Assembly: GCF_024679095.1 (NCBI RefSeq)
Contig: NC_066517.1
Span: 3,476,798-3,540,797, forward strand
Source: Eriocheir sinensis
Taxonomy: Eukaryota; Arthropoda; Malacostraca; Decapoda; Varunidae
Length of the DNA stretch: 64,000 bases
Direction: 5' to 3'
Shown here one piece after another: positions 33,585-46,170 of the stretch. Position 1 is the stretch's first letter; every line of letters starts with the position of its first letter. The notes below the pieces were generated by a model. The model made no database searches. It had not been told where the DNA came from and saw only the letters and a list, made by a program, of their open reading frames with translations. The position numbers were made by a program, and so were the translations under genes.

Positions 33585-34850
33585 TGCCTCAGTCACACAT
33601 TCACGATCTTGGCTGCCGGCGCCGTCCCGACGTCAGAAAATGTAGCCCTCCACGGTGATCGCCATCCTCCGGCAGGCCATCTTCGGGGATCGTTGCGGTT
33701 CCGCCACATCTCACCGGCCGTCGCGGCGCGGGACACCGCACGCCGACAGTTTTGGAAATGTTCAAAACAATCGGCGCCCTCCACGACATCTGTCATCTGC
33801 CGGCAAGAAACCACGAACGTCGGATGTCCATCGCAACAACGTCGTTTTGTAGTCGGCAATGGTCGGCACTGAAGGGGACCTCCTAACGGTGGTAGTAACG
33901 TATACGTCTGGTAGCGTTGTCACCCAACCGACTGTATACAGATTTGTCAACGGCGCCACGCCGAGCACCTGTTCGGGGCGGAGATGGAGTGGCGGCCGCC
34001 GGGGGTATATAAACAGGTGTTTCCGGTCCGCGCTCCCTCTTTCGCTCCAGTATTTTCCTGCATTAACCATTGGTGCAGACAAAGGAGCCAACATCAAACA
34101 CGTGCCCACCATTTCACCACTAACACATTGCCATGGCCCTGCCACCACCAACACCGCGCTTGTCCAACAACCCTTGACCCTGCCGCCCACGCCTTCCAGT
34201 ATCAAGACACGGAGGAGGAGGAGGAGGAGGAGGAGGAGGAGGAGGTGGGGAGTCAGATCAAGGGCAAGCCCAGCAGGAGCAAGAAACAGGTGTCACCCGG
34301 CGTGCTTTTTTTTTTTGCTTCTTCCACTGACGTTACAACAGCAGCAGTCGGGTACGTTAAATCTATTGTCTGTAGCAGGTTGGCCTGGTGGCGGTATTGG
34401 AGGAAGGCAATGACGTAATTCTGGGTTGTAGCCTCCATCATGCAGTCTGTGGGTGGTGTTGGTCTTCTGGAAGAGCGGGGCAAAGTGTGGTCCATGGTGG
34501 GCACGCCCCCTTTTTATTGTCATCTGGACACAGGTGAAGGTCTCAAGATGATCGCCAGCAGTCCTAATAACGTCGTTATCACCCCCAGATGGTGTTACGA
34601 TCGTCCTTTTCCGGTCGGTGTCAGTTAGGACTATCGTCAACAGCCGTGGCCATTATGTCGGGAGGTCATCGCTCCCCACATACGACGGTCGGAACACCAT
34701 CCGCACCCATCGAGATGTCGTCTTAATAACGTCGTTACTTGGCGTAAAGCCGTCGCAGCAGCACACCCATCGGTCACGCAGTCAGGATTATCGGCATATC
34801 GAACGTCGGGACGGCGCCGGGAGTCATTGTCGTGAATGTGTGACTGGGGC
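33585..34850. mobile_element. TTAA-flanked TIR element with an internal TATA box
   Basis: TTAA at 33581-33584 and 34851-34854 flank 1266 bp. The terminal inverted repeats read GCCTCAGTCACACATTCACG and GCCCCAGTCACACATTCACG, extending with gaps to the shared GGCGCCGTCCCGACGT. TATATAAA sits at 34006-34013, followed by a (GAG)n coding-like tract at 34211-34245. Frames covering this part have no product I recognise. The left end interrupts an RTE-like fragment. Confidence 0.8.
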
Positions 34851-35290
34851 TTAAGGGTTCGAATCGTTGTCCGCCTGCAGGATATCGACAACGCCATATA
34901 CTCGTATTGAGCGAGTGAATGTGACGACTATTGTTAAGTTCTTATATGCTACTATAACCACTACCATTACCACATTAGCAACAGTCATTTTCATTAAGTT
35001 ACAGCCTGTTCATTCTGGACATCTCAGTGAGCCAATCCCGCTTCCTCAACGTCTCCGTTGTGCAGTGGTTAACGTGCCTAACTATGATTTTACGGACCTG
35101 GGTTCGAATCCCGCCCTGGGCAGTCGGCGCGCAGTAGTTTTCATGGGTGCATGATACCACCAAAGTAATCGATTTTTAATCGATTACTTTTATGATTACT
35201 GGATTCTGAGATTATGGGTTTGTTTTCTAGTGCCCCTCCTTGCTGTATAGATACTAGCCAGTACCCGGCACCCACTGCCATTGCTGCAGT
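34851..35290. other. Short intergenic stretch with palindromic AT block
   Basis: It contains a (ATTACC)-like stretch, a tRNA-like SINE head (35048-35130) and 'aaagtaatcgatttttaatcgattactttt' type inverted text at 35161-35192, similar in words to 41880-42010. Confidence 0.45.
35048..35135 (+). mobile_element. tRNA-like SINE head
   Basis: 'tccgttgtgcagtggttaac' (A box) and 'gggttcgaatcccg' (B box) lie 35 bases apart. The arms do not close as a functional tRNA, so I read it as a SINE or tRNA-derived remnant. Confidence 0.55.
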
Positions 35291-35377
35291 CAGGGGCGTA
35301 TTTAGGACCTTGAAACGGCCGTAGTATTAATCTCCCCCATTCCCGTTCCCTTCCCTTCCCTTTCCCTTGGCTGTGGC

Positions 35378-38029
35378 CAGGGGCGAATCCAGAAAATCAA
35401 TTTTGGGGGGGCCCGATGGTAAAATTTCATAAGTTAGCGACAGCCTCAAAACAGTGAAGACCAATGGATAGTGATGGCGGTTCTTTGCTTAAAATCCGCA
35501 GCTCCCGAGCAATCAACGTATATGTGACAAATGAAAGAAACAATTCAAATTGTACATCCGACTAGTGAAAAGGCAGATCTGAACAGGTAGAAATCATCAC
35601 CATACGAGCATTCAAAGAAAACTAAACGTTTATTTCGATATGTAAGCAGCAAGGGTGATCATAATACAGGTCATATATAAATTACAAACCTAACCTTTAC
35701 AAAAAGTTAATATGTAAAATTAAACACAGCTGAAGATAAAAAGGAATTCTTATAGGGCTTCTTTTACATGGGATTGAGGTAACACATTTGGGAATATTGG
35801 CTGATCTAAAGAAATATATTTACAAATTCCCAAGTATTCAACAAGTGACTCACTAAGCAAAGAGTAGTCGGCGGTTTTTTTTCGTCGATTTGCCGAACTC
35901 TCGACTGAAATGGAGATATCATAGTGGACACAGAGGAGGGCAAGTCCGTTCAGGTGCTCTTGGCCGACGGTACTCCTCAGATAGGTTTTCAGCCTTTTCA
36001 ATGCTGAAAAAAACCTCTCGGCTTCCGCGTTGGAGACTGGAAGCGTCAACAGAGTTTTCAAGAGAATGGCGAGATTGGGGAACATGCTGGTGTTGGCGTG
36101 TGCCTGGGCTTCTTTGATAGTTTGGAAGGCCGGAACAGATAATGCCCAGCGCTCCGCCTCCGCCTTCACGAGTGTCAGGGATTCGATGTCGAGCTTGTAG
36201 AGCTTCGCCGCTTGAAGCACAGCCGCAACATCCGTTTCAGGGCCTATGAGGAGTTGATTGAGCTGAAGTGCGACAGACACTGTGTCGTCGCCGAGCCGAC
36301 TCTTCAACTCAGCCAAGACGTGGTCCACGAACGGAATGTACACCGCCCGGCGGTAGTAGGTACTCCTCAGCATTCTCGCACGGAACATTTGATCGCTGGG
36401 TCTGTCTTCCACAGAGTCGTGGCACAGGGATGGTGTCACGCGATGACCCCACCTCGACCAAAAGCTCTTCCGCTTTCATGAACACGTCGTGGAAATGATT
36501 CTCTGTATCTGCTCTGAAATTGGCAAAAATGTTCTTGATACCACGAATCGCGGCATAGGCTGACACCAGGTCGCCATCATTTCTCTGAAGAGTTCGGCTT
36601 GGCTCGAGAGTGTGTGCCAATATACACTCCACTACAACCAGTCCAACGAGAAAGCGGGGAACACGTATGGCGATGAGAAGGAGCCCAGCGGTGGCGTCAA
36701 GTTCCTCCTCGAGAAAAACAGCGATGACAGGCAGAAATTCAACGAAAACCAGCACTGCGTCATGCCTCTCAATCCACCTGGTGGGGCACAGGGGAACAAG
36801 CTTTTCGCGCTTGGCCGAGGTATATCTGACAACCTCTGTGAAGCGGATAGAGCGCATATTAGAAGAATGAACGAAGTTGTACATCTCGGTCAGTGTTTGA
36901 AGAGCGATCTTCACTTCCTTGACGTCACACGCCTTCGTTAGTATTAGATTCTGCCGGTGGTTAAAGCAGTGGATTGGCTTGGCCAGGGTGTACTTCTTCA
37001 TGAGTACTGCGGCACACCCTTTTAATTTTCTCATGCACTTGCTTCATCGAAACCAAGTCCCCTGCACTTGGCCATGTCCAGTCCGATGTCTTCAACGGTG
37101 CGCAAAAGGAGCCAGGCTAAACCTTTACCGGGGAGGTCTTGGGCGTGCACAAAGGCAAGGAAGTCTTCCCTTATTTCCTCTTCGAAGTGCCGAATGATGA
37201 TAGTGGCCTGCACTAAAATTCACTTTCTGCTTGCATGTGAGGAATGAGGTCACAAAGATTTTTTCCTAGGCCTTTAAATCTTGCTCTATAATATTCAATA
37301 TACGATTCCGTAACTTAAATACTGAAAATAAATAAAGAAAATCCTGAGTTCTCCAGAAATGCAACAGAAAGGTACCAGTTTTCGTTTTGACTCTCAGAAA
37401 GTGGACATTTTACCAGATGGGGGTGGGGGGCGGGGTCGTCCGACACCCCCGGTCCCTCTCTCCCCTGGGTACGGCGTACTACGGCCCTGTACGAGTATAT
37501 AGATTGTTAGATGAGTGCGGGGCCCATAAGAGCGCGGGGCCCTGGGCACGTGCCCGTTGTGCCCTGGCCCTGCAGGAGAGTGAAAAATTACATCAGACAC
37601 CGAAAAAATTTAAATCTTGCCTGAGCATCCCGTCCACCTCCGCATAGTAAAGCCCAAGGAACCATAGAGGAGGAATTTTTAAAGTTTGGAGGACAGCGTC
37701 CAGAGCTATCTAGCGGCGGCCGGCTTCGCTCCCCAGCTCTCTAGCTTTTTAGGGGTATCTTAAATATATTTTGTTTTCTCAATTCATGGGTATTTCAAAT
37801 ATTTTAGTTATCCTAATATTTTTTTTGGGGGGCCGGGCCGTCTGGCTCCCCACCCCCGTATCCGCCCCTGCATATGCCTACAGCTGACAACACATTCCGT
37901 ATTATAGCAGCACATTGTAGGCGAGTCAGGTCTGTACCCACTATCCGCATACACTCGAGATTTTCTGAGGGGGCGGAAATTTTTGGGGGGCCCGGGTCCC
38001 CCGGACCCCACCCCCTGTGTCCGCCCCTG
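35378..38029 (-). mobile_element. Inner hAT transposon carrying a broken transposase
   Basis: Ends CAGGGGCGAATCCAG and (complement) CAGGGGCGGACACA bound 2652 bp. The 8-bp flanks are gctgtggc and gctgtgac (7 of 8). Further hAT-like ends inside (near 37470-37490, 37560-37575 and 37800-37871, the latter with ccgcccctg) suggest additional nested fragments. Confidence 0.75.
35750..37260 (-). pseudogene. hAT transposase (DUF4371/hAT-C type), frameshifted
   Basis: The pieces in order are 37213-37031, 37034-36309 and 36439-35750, each overlapping the next in another frame. Recognisable parts are GLDMAKCRGLGFDEAS (DUF4371-like 'C.G.G.D.AS' box), PIHCFNHRQNLILTKACD, CPTRWIERHDAV and the C-terminal dimerisation region LPVSNAEAERFFSALKRLKT. 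This is the P52rIPK/ZMYM-like group of domesticated and mobile hAT proteins. At least two frame breaks and a missing N-terminus (no BED or THAP finger) make it inactive. Confidence 0.8.
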
Positions 38030-38957
38030 GCTGTGACCCGCAGTTTTAAGCGTCCCCGGGGGTTGGGAATGATTAACACTACCTGGAGAGAGAGCGGATG
38101 GGGTCGAAAAAGTGTTGACTCCGCGGGGTGCGAGGCAGGACATCTTTAGGTTCCCCTTCGTATATTTCATGAATAAATAGTGTTCTATTTGTTATTATAG
38201 AAGAAAATATATTGAAAAGTATCAGAATGTTTCTGTGACTGATATTGTATCGCAAACTTTGCTGAAGTTAATGTATTTCTTTTAGTTTGTAAACTTTTGT
38301 GTTTCCATTTGATTGTAAACATAGTTATTCCTGAAGCTTTCTTTATAATTGCCCCAAAAATGGCAAAAGACGGCAGATTAAATATGGCATTATTATAGTA
38401 ATACTTAACATATACCATAAAAAAGGGAATTTCTTGGTAACCACCTTGATTTAAGGCAAAAATGCCACCAATGACACGACCTGGCAACCCCTATGTGGCT
38501 GCCCCATGGCTGCCCGGGTGTGTGACCAGTCATGGATACCAACCTGTCTCATAAATTAACTTACCGCGTTACCTGTTATTTACATGTAGATCAATTACCC
38601 TATTGTCTTGTTTTATGATATATAATGTATATGAATACAATGGTGTGTGAAAAATGCATTATTTATCTCGTTTTCTGTAATTATTTGTTTGAAAGTGCTG
38701 CCAACACTATTATGACCTGCAGGTTGGTCCTGTCTGGCGCGCCGGGGACGGGAAGGGAATGGGGCGGTTTACATATACCTCAGACCCGCATATGGGGATG
38801 GGGACGGAAAGGGAGTGGGGAAGATTACTACTACGGCCGTTGGCCCAGCTGAAAATGCTGGGTGGTTGGAGGGGAGAGAAGCGTGGATATTTTAGTGTAA
38901 TTCTGAGGCCTCTCTGACATACATTAGGGGCAGTTTGTGTGTTATTGTATTTAGCAG

Positions 38958-39497
38958 TAAAGGTGCTGCCACACGGGCAACTTTACTGGCATCTTGCCGC
39001 CAATACAGGCATCTTGGCGCCAGTACTGGTGGCTAGACGCCGCCAATCACGAGACGCCAATGATCGTCATCTTGAAGCCAGTACTGGCGTCTTTGTTTAC
39101 ATTCTCTCAGCTGTTGTGTGGGCATTGTCTAGCCATGGAGCAAATTATTTGGTCCAAGGATGCTCTTGCCACCCTCTGTGAGCTTTATCGGGAAAACAAG
39201 TGTCTGTGGGACACCAGGGATGAAAACTATTCGAAGAGAAATATGAAGAGAGAAGTTTTCAAGAAATTAGCAGAAGCTCTGAAGGAGTATCCCAACAATA
39301 TGAGCCACGATGCACAAATTAAGTCTAATTCGGGCAAGGCGTCTCCTGCGGTCACGGTCCATCCTGCTTGTTTTGATCTGTGCTGAGGCCGAAAACATCT
39401 GTTGCGCGTGTGATAGGAAGAGCGCTCCTTGCCACCGGTACCGGCGGCTAGATGCCAATAAAAGACACCAGAAAATGTCCGTGTGACAGCACCTTTA
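38958..39497 (+). mobile_element. TIR element carrying a MADF-like reading frame
   Basis: Terminal inverted repeats TAAAGGTGCTGCCACACGG and TAAAGGTGCTGTCACACGG enclose 540 bp. The subterminal parts repeat 'ggcatcttg/ggcgtct' words on both strands. The frame inside is described separately. TA or TAA target duplication cannot be distinguished from the repeat itself. Confidence 0.75.
39135..39386 (+). CDS. MADF/Myb-like DNA-binding fragment of a transposon
   Basis: ATG at 39135 opens 83 codons. The N-terminal 60 residues fit a MADF domain: LCELYRENKCLWDTRDENYS, then KREVFKKLAEALKEYP. The usual second half (a conserved W.....R....) is lost after NNMSHDAQIK, where it runs into element-terminal sequence. 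PIF/Harbinger-type transposons encode such a Myb/SANT or MADF partner beside the transposase, so I infer a remnant of one. It could be a short expressed peptide, but nothing supports that. Confidence 0.6.
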   Translation: MEQIIWSKDALATLCELYRENKCLWDTRDENYSKRNMKREVFKKLAEALKEYPNNMSHDAQIKSNSGKASPAVTVHPACFDLC

Positions 39498-39499
39498 CA

Positions 39500-40895
39500 C
39501 TGCATGAAACTATGGCAAGTGTGTCATAATAAAACTTTCAAGGTCATTATCAAGTTATGGTAAAGCATAAGCACATTTAAGCGCGTAAGACTGATGTATC
39601 ACACGTATAAAATTTAATGTACTGTACAGACAACTTCAATTTAAAATTTATTCTTTCCAGTACGTTTACTGCAGAGAACAATTAAGGCACTAAAAGCTGA
39701 TGAAAAGCAATTGGCCGTTTTTACAATGTACTATAGTAAAATAAAGAACATCTGAGTAAGTGATGCGTCAAGTAATTAGCAAATAGAAACAATCATTTTT
39801 CACATTCATCTAGTGTTTTTAAATAAATTTATTCCTTCACCAAGGAGATTGAAAACTACAACTCAGCACTCTTACACTTAACCTTTTATTTTTCTTTACC
39901 TGGAAAAAAAATGTCCGTGTCTGAAAATTAGAAACGTTCAATATGATACCTCCTTTTTTCCAAGAGGAAGATTAAGCAATTCATTTTATAAATAATATTA
40001 ATATTAATGGTAGCCACAACTTTAGTCGAAAAAATAACTTCACACTCCAGCGGCAACGGAACGATCGATTTATTTTTTTGCTCTACTCACCTAAAAAAAG
40101 AAGAAAAAAACTTTGAGCCCGTAGCCTTAAAACAGACGTATTGTTTATCCCGTCGTCTTGGCCTTGGTAATCATGTCATGCCAGTAGGTAATGTGGCCTG
40201 TCAGGCTTCATCTCCTGCAGCCCACTACTCTACTACTACATTTTATAAATTTAGATGCTGGTTTTTAGTCCTGTCATGTCATCAGTTCCTGCAGGCTGCA
40301 AGTTTATTTAATACAGGGTTAAAGACGTATTAAAAGCCTCTTTTACTGTTATGCTTCTTGTTTTTATATCAACGAAGTTCGATCTCGCGTAATTGTCACG
40401 TAACTATATAATGACCACAGGTTTTTGGCTACAGCAAAATATTAATAAATTACTTCTTGAAATTCGTTAAATAATAACTGGATTCTTTTGAAATCGGAAA
40501 AATTGCGGTCCCTCGTTCCTCTTCGAACTGCTGAATACTGGAGCAATTCGGTGCAGTGTGCACATTTCCCATCATTACAGTATGCATAACTACTATGTTT
40601 TTTAAGGAGTTAGTGTGCCTTGTGTGACAAAAACGTTTGAGAACCACTCAGCTAGACTATGGATACTTGCTATCTGGCTAAAGAGCCCTCTGCTTCACCA
40701 GCCTGAGCTAACAGACAATGTAAAGGCAGCGACAGTCTCCCGTCATGACTCTTCTGCAGTTACAGAACCACCAGGAAGTAACTCTTCCTCCGCCTGCTCT
40801 TGCCTTGCAGGCTGCAACTCATTGCCTTGGTCCCCTTTCTGTTTGAAAAAAAGTAGCTTATATCCTTTATATCCTTATATCCTTTTATATCTTTA
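39500..40895. other. AT-rich interior of the outer hAT, no gene seen
   Basis: No recognisable product in any frame. Open frames at 40007-40333 and 40615-40896 (+) do not resemble a known family. Confidence 0.4.
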
Positions 40896-40898
40896 GGA

Positions 40899-41261
40899 GG
40901 GTAGGCGGTGGCTGAATGGATAGCAAGACGGCCCCGCGTTCAGGAGGACGCGAGTTCAATCCCCGACCGGTGCCACCAAGCTGGGACTTTTCAGCCTCCG
41001 CTGAGTGGCTTAAAACTACCCACATGCTGTCCAGAAGACCACCTATCAACCCGGACTCTAGATTCTAGGATTAAAGATAAGCTCCGGGAGGGCAGCATGA
41101 GCCAATGCAAAATGGCACCACTATAAACACGCCTGCGCCAGAACGGGCTGGGCCGACCATCAGGACCCACCGGGAAGAAGCCTTGGACCGACCATCAGGA
41201 TCCACCGGGAAGAAGCCTACCGGCGCAATAGGCCACAACGTAAAAAAAAAAAAAAAAAAAT
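40899..41261 (+). mobile_element. SINE family S2, full length with poly-A
   Basis: It has a tRNA-like head GGTAGGCGGTGGCTGAATGG with 'gagttcaatccccgac', body 'gctgagtggcttaaaactac' and 'aacccggactctagattct', and ends 'gcaataggccacaacgt' plus a 19-base A run. A 45-bp part ('gaccatcaggacccaccggg') is tandemly duplicated near the 3' end. A further 3' fragment follows to about 41410. Confidence 0.85.
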
Positions 41262-41737
41262 CCATAGCCCCAGGCTCAGGTCTTGCTCGCTACTACCAAT
41301 CAACTGGCTCTCTCGCTATAAACACTCGCCTGTGCCACAACGGGCTGGGCCGACCATCAGGCCCCACCAATGAGGAAGCCTAACGGCGAAATAGGCTGCG
41401 ATGTAAAAAAACAACAAAAAACAACAACAACGTGTGCGCGGACCGGGATATGCACCGTGGCTGGCGACTGGCACCACTGCCTGACTGATGGCCGAATGGC
41501 GAGTGGCCGTAAATATGTGATAGGAACGTGAATCGGACGGGAACAAATCGCATGATCTCCGTATGATGTCTATGAAATCTAATTACTGTTACTAACAGCT
41601 TAACAAGAATTAAAATTTTGTATTGGCCTAGCTGGGGCTATTAAAAAAAACAACAACTCTGAGATCCGGGGCTATTCATAAAACATTCGGGGCTATAGCC
41701 CCGAAAGCCCAGGCCTAACTACGCCACTGACTGCAGT

Positions 41738-43740
41738 GCCTGTACAAGCTCGTGCCGTCCCTCGGCGCCATTGTTTCTCAAAATTTTCAAGTCACTTTGT
41801 TTTTCCAAAGCATATACTGAAGCTTTCTTTTATGTCTCATTGAAACATTTTCTAATAACTTAAACGTAAATATTAATCTTCTGAAGTAATCGTTTCAAGG
41901 ATTTGATAACTGAAAAAATAATCGACTACACTAGTTTTTCAGAAAGTAATCGAAATAATCGATGACAAATAATTATTATAATTATTACAATTATCAAAAT
42001 CGATTACGCCCATCACTAGCACGCAGCCCACCCAGCTGTTCATCCTCCCCTTCGGGTTGGTTGATAATAGCGTATATCTGGGTACACTTGGGGAAGGTAG
42101 TTTGTGATAACTCAGACGTTGCACTGGCCCTGTGTTGATGGGCACGGGTCATGGAATCTCACCCTCCACTGACTCAAGGGCAATGGTGGGCATCGTTAAT
42201 TAGAAGCTTAACGTCGTTAACTATTATATCGTTAACCTAAATGTTAACGTCGATATCGTTAACTTCGTTAATCCATCAAGAATGTATCGAATGCTACCGT
42301 TAACGTTAATGAAAAAAATACGACATCATTATAACAATATACCATGATTTGATAATTACCTTATAAAATCTGAGCACACTCACAGTAGAAGGCATACCCG
42401 TAAGACAGGCTAGCAGGCAACTGAGGGTAAAGCACTATAGAGCGCAGTGATGCCAATTCAGCAACTGTACCGAGCTCTATCATCTAGCACTGACTAGCAG
42501 TATTAAATTTGATCTATCTACTTTCTTATTCGGGTGAATGACTTGAAAAATAAGGATAAATTTAGAATTTAAGGCCCAGCACTGCTCAAGGGCCCATGGT
42601 ACGGAGATGAACTCCGCGACTACACGCAGCCAACAGCGTGTGCTCCCGACCGAGGTAAAGAGGATGGGCATTAACATTGCAATCCGGCCCGCGAAACCCC
42701 ATGGTAAAAAAATAACAAAAATAAACAGCACCTTCTGACCAATACTATTTGGCAGGCCTGCGCTCTTCACCTCACTCTGCGAGAGTTGTCTGGTCTGTCC
42801 TTTTAAAGACAGTCTGTCCTTTTTGAGATGTGGCTGTCCTGTTTAATTAAAAAAAAAAAAATAGACTGTAATTGTCTTGTTGTGGGGCCAGGCTGTCCCG
42901 TGTGTGCGACCTGCAGCAGGAGATCGCCACTCTCCTCCGTCAGAAAAATCTTCCCCACGCTCATCACTTTGATGCCTGTGCCTACTCACGGACATCGCAA
43001 CGCATCTGAACGCCCTCAGTGTGAAGCTACAAGGCAAAGGTATTCTCCTGACAGACATGCACGCACACATCAATGCCTTCGAGGTTGAGGTTTAGCTGTG
43101 CTCAGTTGTCTGGTGTTAGGTTTGAGTATTTTCCTTGCCTTGCTGCATCTGCTGTTGTGAACTGCTCCTCGCCAAAATGAAGGGCGCCAAGTCTCGACTT
43201 TGCTCCCAACTCTCAGGCCTCCAACTCAGTGACATTATTGTGCTGTTTCCCTCGTCCACCGAGTCGGACACTGAAACACTTCATGGCAAGCAGCACCAAT
43301 TGTCTTGCTGATCTGTGTATTTTTGTCTTAACTTTTTCTTACTTTCCATGGTGTTCTCGTTTTTCCATCTGCCCCGCGGCCTGCTCCCGAAAGTCTCATC
43401 TGGCCCTTCCCTCGAAAAGGTTGCCTGCTTTACTTGATAAAAAGTAATGATAATTGATAAGATAATAGATAAAAGTAGATGCCATATAAAAGACAAATGA
43501 AAAAAAATAACAATGATCAGGACACATAAGGAGGAGAGAACCACATACGGACAAAGAGCGACAGCCTGCGGGAAATGACTGACGTGAAAAGGCCGAGGGC
43601 TGAATTGTGATATTTCCCGTCTATAAGCTCCTTGTTTGCTTATTTTAGTTTAGTTTAGCATTATAATTTTTCTTTTTTTGCCTGCTCAGAGCATTTCTTT
43701 GTCTCATTATAAAGAAAATAACAAGTCGTTCGTTCGTTCG
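41738..43740. other. Repeat-rich intergenic stretch, no gene seen
   Basis: It contains 'taatcgattac'-type and 'cgttaacttcgttaa'-type inverted words at 41880-42010 and 42188-42310, a diverged dispersed repeat at 42030-42190 ('cctccccttcggg', 'actggccctgtgt'; also at 55005-55165), and 'ctgtcctt' repeats at 42790-42845. No recognisable protein. Confidence 0.5.
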
Positions 43741-43746
43741 TTCGTT

Positions 43747-43900
<154 letters not shown>

Positions 43901-43934
43901 ACAAGAAAATCAGACCACACAGACCACATGGTCC

Positions 43935-45986
43935 TTAAACCTAAGTGATTCTACATTAAGCAGATGGCTCCAAAATTTTGCATTTCACTCTAGTTAATAT
44001 TAAATTGAAAGAAGTGTCGGTCGAGCTTGTTTTTAAAGGAGTCAATCGTGTTACACTGGACCACTGAAGGTGGGAGCTTATTCCATTTTCGCACTACAAC
44101 GTTGGTGAAGAAAAATTGGGTGCGGTCTAAATTTACTTGTCTACATTTAAGTTTTGTGCCATTATTCCTCGCACGAAAAGTGTCATGATCATAAACAATT
44201 TTAATTTGTCCACATTCATAAATTCATTAAGTATTTAAAAAAAATCTTTCCACCTCGTCGTAGGGTTTGTTGCGCAAGGAAGGGATCATTTTTGTTGCCC
44301 GACGTTGAACACCTAATTTAGCAATATCCTTTGCATGGTGGGGAGACCAAAACTGTACCGCATATTCCATATGGGGTCTGACTAAACTACTGTAGAGCGG
44401 AAGTATTACTTCTTTATTTTTGAATAACAAAGTTTCTATTAATGAAGCCCAACATTCTGTTCGCTTTATTTGCTACATCGATGCATTGCTGTGAGAATTT
44501 GAGGTTTGACGCGATTTTGACTCCCAGGTCCTTGACGCATTGAACGCTTTTGAGTTTGACGCCGCGCATTTCGTAATCGAAATTCTTATTTCTTGTTTCA
44601 ACTTGAAGGACCTGGCACTTGTCTACATTAAAGGGCATCTCCCATCTATCAGACCAAGCCGAAATTTTGTGCAAATCCTCTTGGAGGCTTTGCCTGTCTT
44701 CGTCAGTGAGAACCGAGCTATACCAATCTTTGTGTCGTCTGCAAATTTACTAATGAGATTTTTTATTCCAATATCCAAATCGTTGATGTAAATAATGAAG
44801 ACCACTGGGCCAAGAACCGAGCCCTGAGGGACGCCACTAGTGACCGGCGCCCACTCTGAGTTAAATCCGTCGATCACCACTCTTTGTTGTCTGTTGCTCA
44901 ACCAATTCGCGATCCATTGGTGTACTTGACCGTCAATACCTAGTTGCTTTAATTTATAAAGTAATTTATGATGTGGAACTTTATCAAACGCTTTCTGGAA
45001 ATCAAGATGGATTACGTCCAATGATTTGGTTACGTCATAAACTGAGAAGAGGTCGTTATAAAAGGTTAATAGGTTTTACAGGCAGGATCTTTCGTTACGG
45101 AAGCCATTTTGTGAATCCCCAATTAATGATCGGCTTTCAAGGTAACTCACAATTTTGTCTCTAATTATGCTCTCGAGTAGTTTACCTACAACTGAAGTTA
45201 GACTAATAGGCCTGTAATTACCCGGTATTTTTTTTTTTGTCTCCTTTCTTAAAATTCGGTGCTACGTTAGCCCTTTTCCAATCCGAAGGGACGATTTCTT
45301 GTCGCAAGGACATATTGAATACGGTTGTAAGGGAGGAGAGTATTTCACTCTTTGTTATCCTATGCTCTGTATAGGATACACTTTGTCAGGTCCGGGACTT
45401 TTATTTGTTTCAAGGGATTGGAGAGCTTTTAGGACTTCATCGGTAGTTATTACAAAGTTAGGCAATGCATGCTCGAGATTTACGTTGGTACTGTTGTCGT
45501 CGCTGGTGTTGGTGGTAGTGGTGGGAAGACTGGTAGTATTAAACACCGAGGAAAAGTAATTGTTTAATAAGTTCGCAACGTGTTGGCTGTCAGTCACTAG
45601 TTCACCGTCACTGTTTGTTAAAGGTCCAATTACACTTCTGATCGCCTTCCTGTTGTTTATATAACTGACGAAGGATTTCGGATTATTTTTACAATTGGCT
45701 GCAATGTTTTCTTCATAACTAAGCTTTGCCTGACATACTAATCTTTTTACTCGCCGCCTGGCTTCATGATAAAGTCTTATGTTATCGGGGGTGCTTTGCT
45801 CTTTCATTAGCCTGTAAGACAATTTTCTCTCCTTAACTGAATGTTTAATTTCGCTATTAAACCAATGTGGGCTTTTATTAGTGTTACTTCGCTTCTCCCA
45901 CAAAGGGACGAATGTGTTCTGCTGGGTGAGTAAATGATTTTTAAAGTTTAGCCAGGCGTCCTCTACGTTGCCATCATCTGATAGTT

Positions 45987-45988
<2 letters not shown>
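43935..45988 (-). mobile_element. CR1-type LINE, 5'-truncated and frameshifted
   Basis: In - strand order: 45903-45355 (endonuclease-RT linker, PHWFNSEIKHSVKERK, LETNKSPGPD), 45021-44623 (RT core, [39 protein letters not shown]), 44674-44414 ([17 protein letters not shown]) and 44430-44227 (YSSLVRPHMEYAVQFWSP). Several frameshifts separate the pieces. It lies between two (GA)n arrays. Confidence 0.9.

Positions 45989-46036
<48 letters not shown>
45989..46036. repeat. (GA)n microsatellite
   Basis: About 23 GA units directly at the 5' boundary of the CR1 copy. Confidence 0.97.
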
Positions 46037-46039
<3 letters not shown>

Positions 46040-46135
46040 CGAGACAGTAATTTGCCTAAACTGAAGTGACAAAAATAAAGTGTAATGAGGTTATGATGGT
46101 TTTCCTTCTTTCTTTCTTTCTCTTTTTTTCTTTTA

Positions 46136-46137
<2 letters not shown>

Positions 46138-46170
<33 letters not shown>
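46138..46170. repeat. (TG)n microsatellite
   Basis: About 16 TG units following a CTTT-rich block. Confidence 0.95.

Larger units (their letters stand above)
35291..41729. mobile_element. Outer hAT element (6.4 kb composite)
   Basis: The left end CAGGGGCGTATTTAGG and right end (complement) CAGTGGCGTAGTTAGG are hAT-type termini. Flanks gctgcagt (35283-35290) and actgcagt (41730-41737) match at 7 of 8. The interior holds a second hAT, a MADF-bearing element, a SINE and unassigned AT-rich sequence (39500-40890). No transposase of its own is recognised. Confidence 0.65.

Noticed and set aside
33859..34413. 184-codon frame downstream of the TATA box
   Set aside because: Composition follows a CpG-rich transposon and a (GAG)n run; competing frames are equally open and none resembles a known protein. 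Kept only as part of the element.
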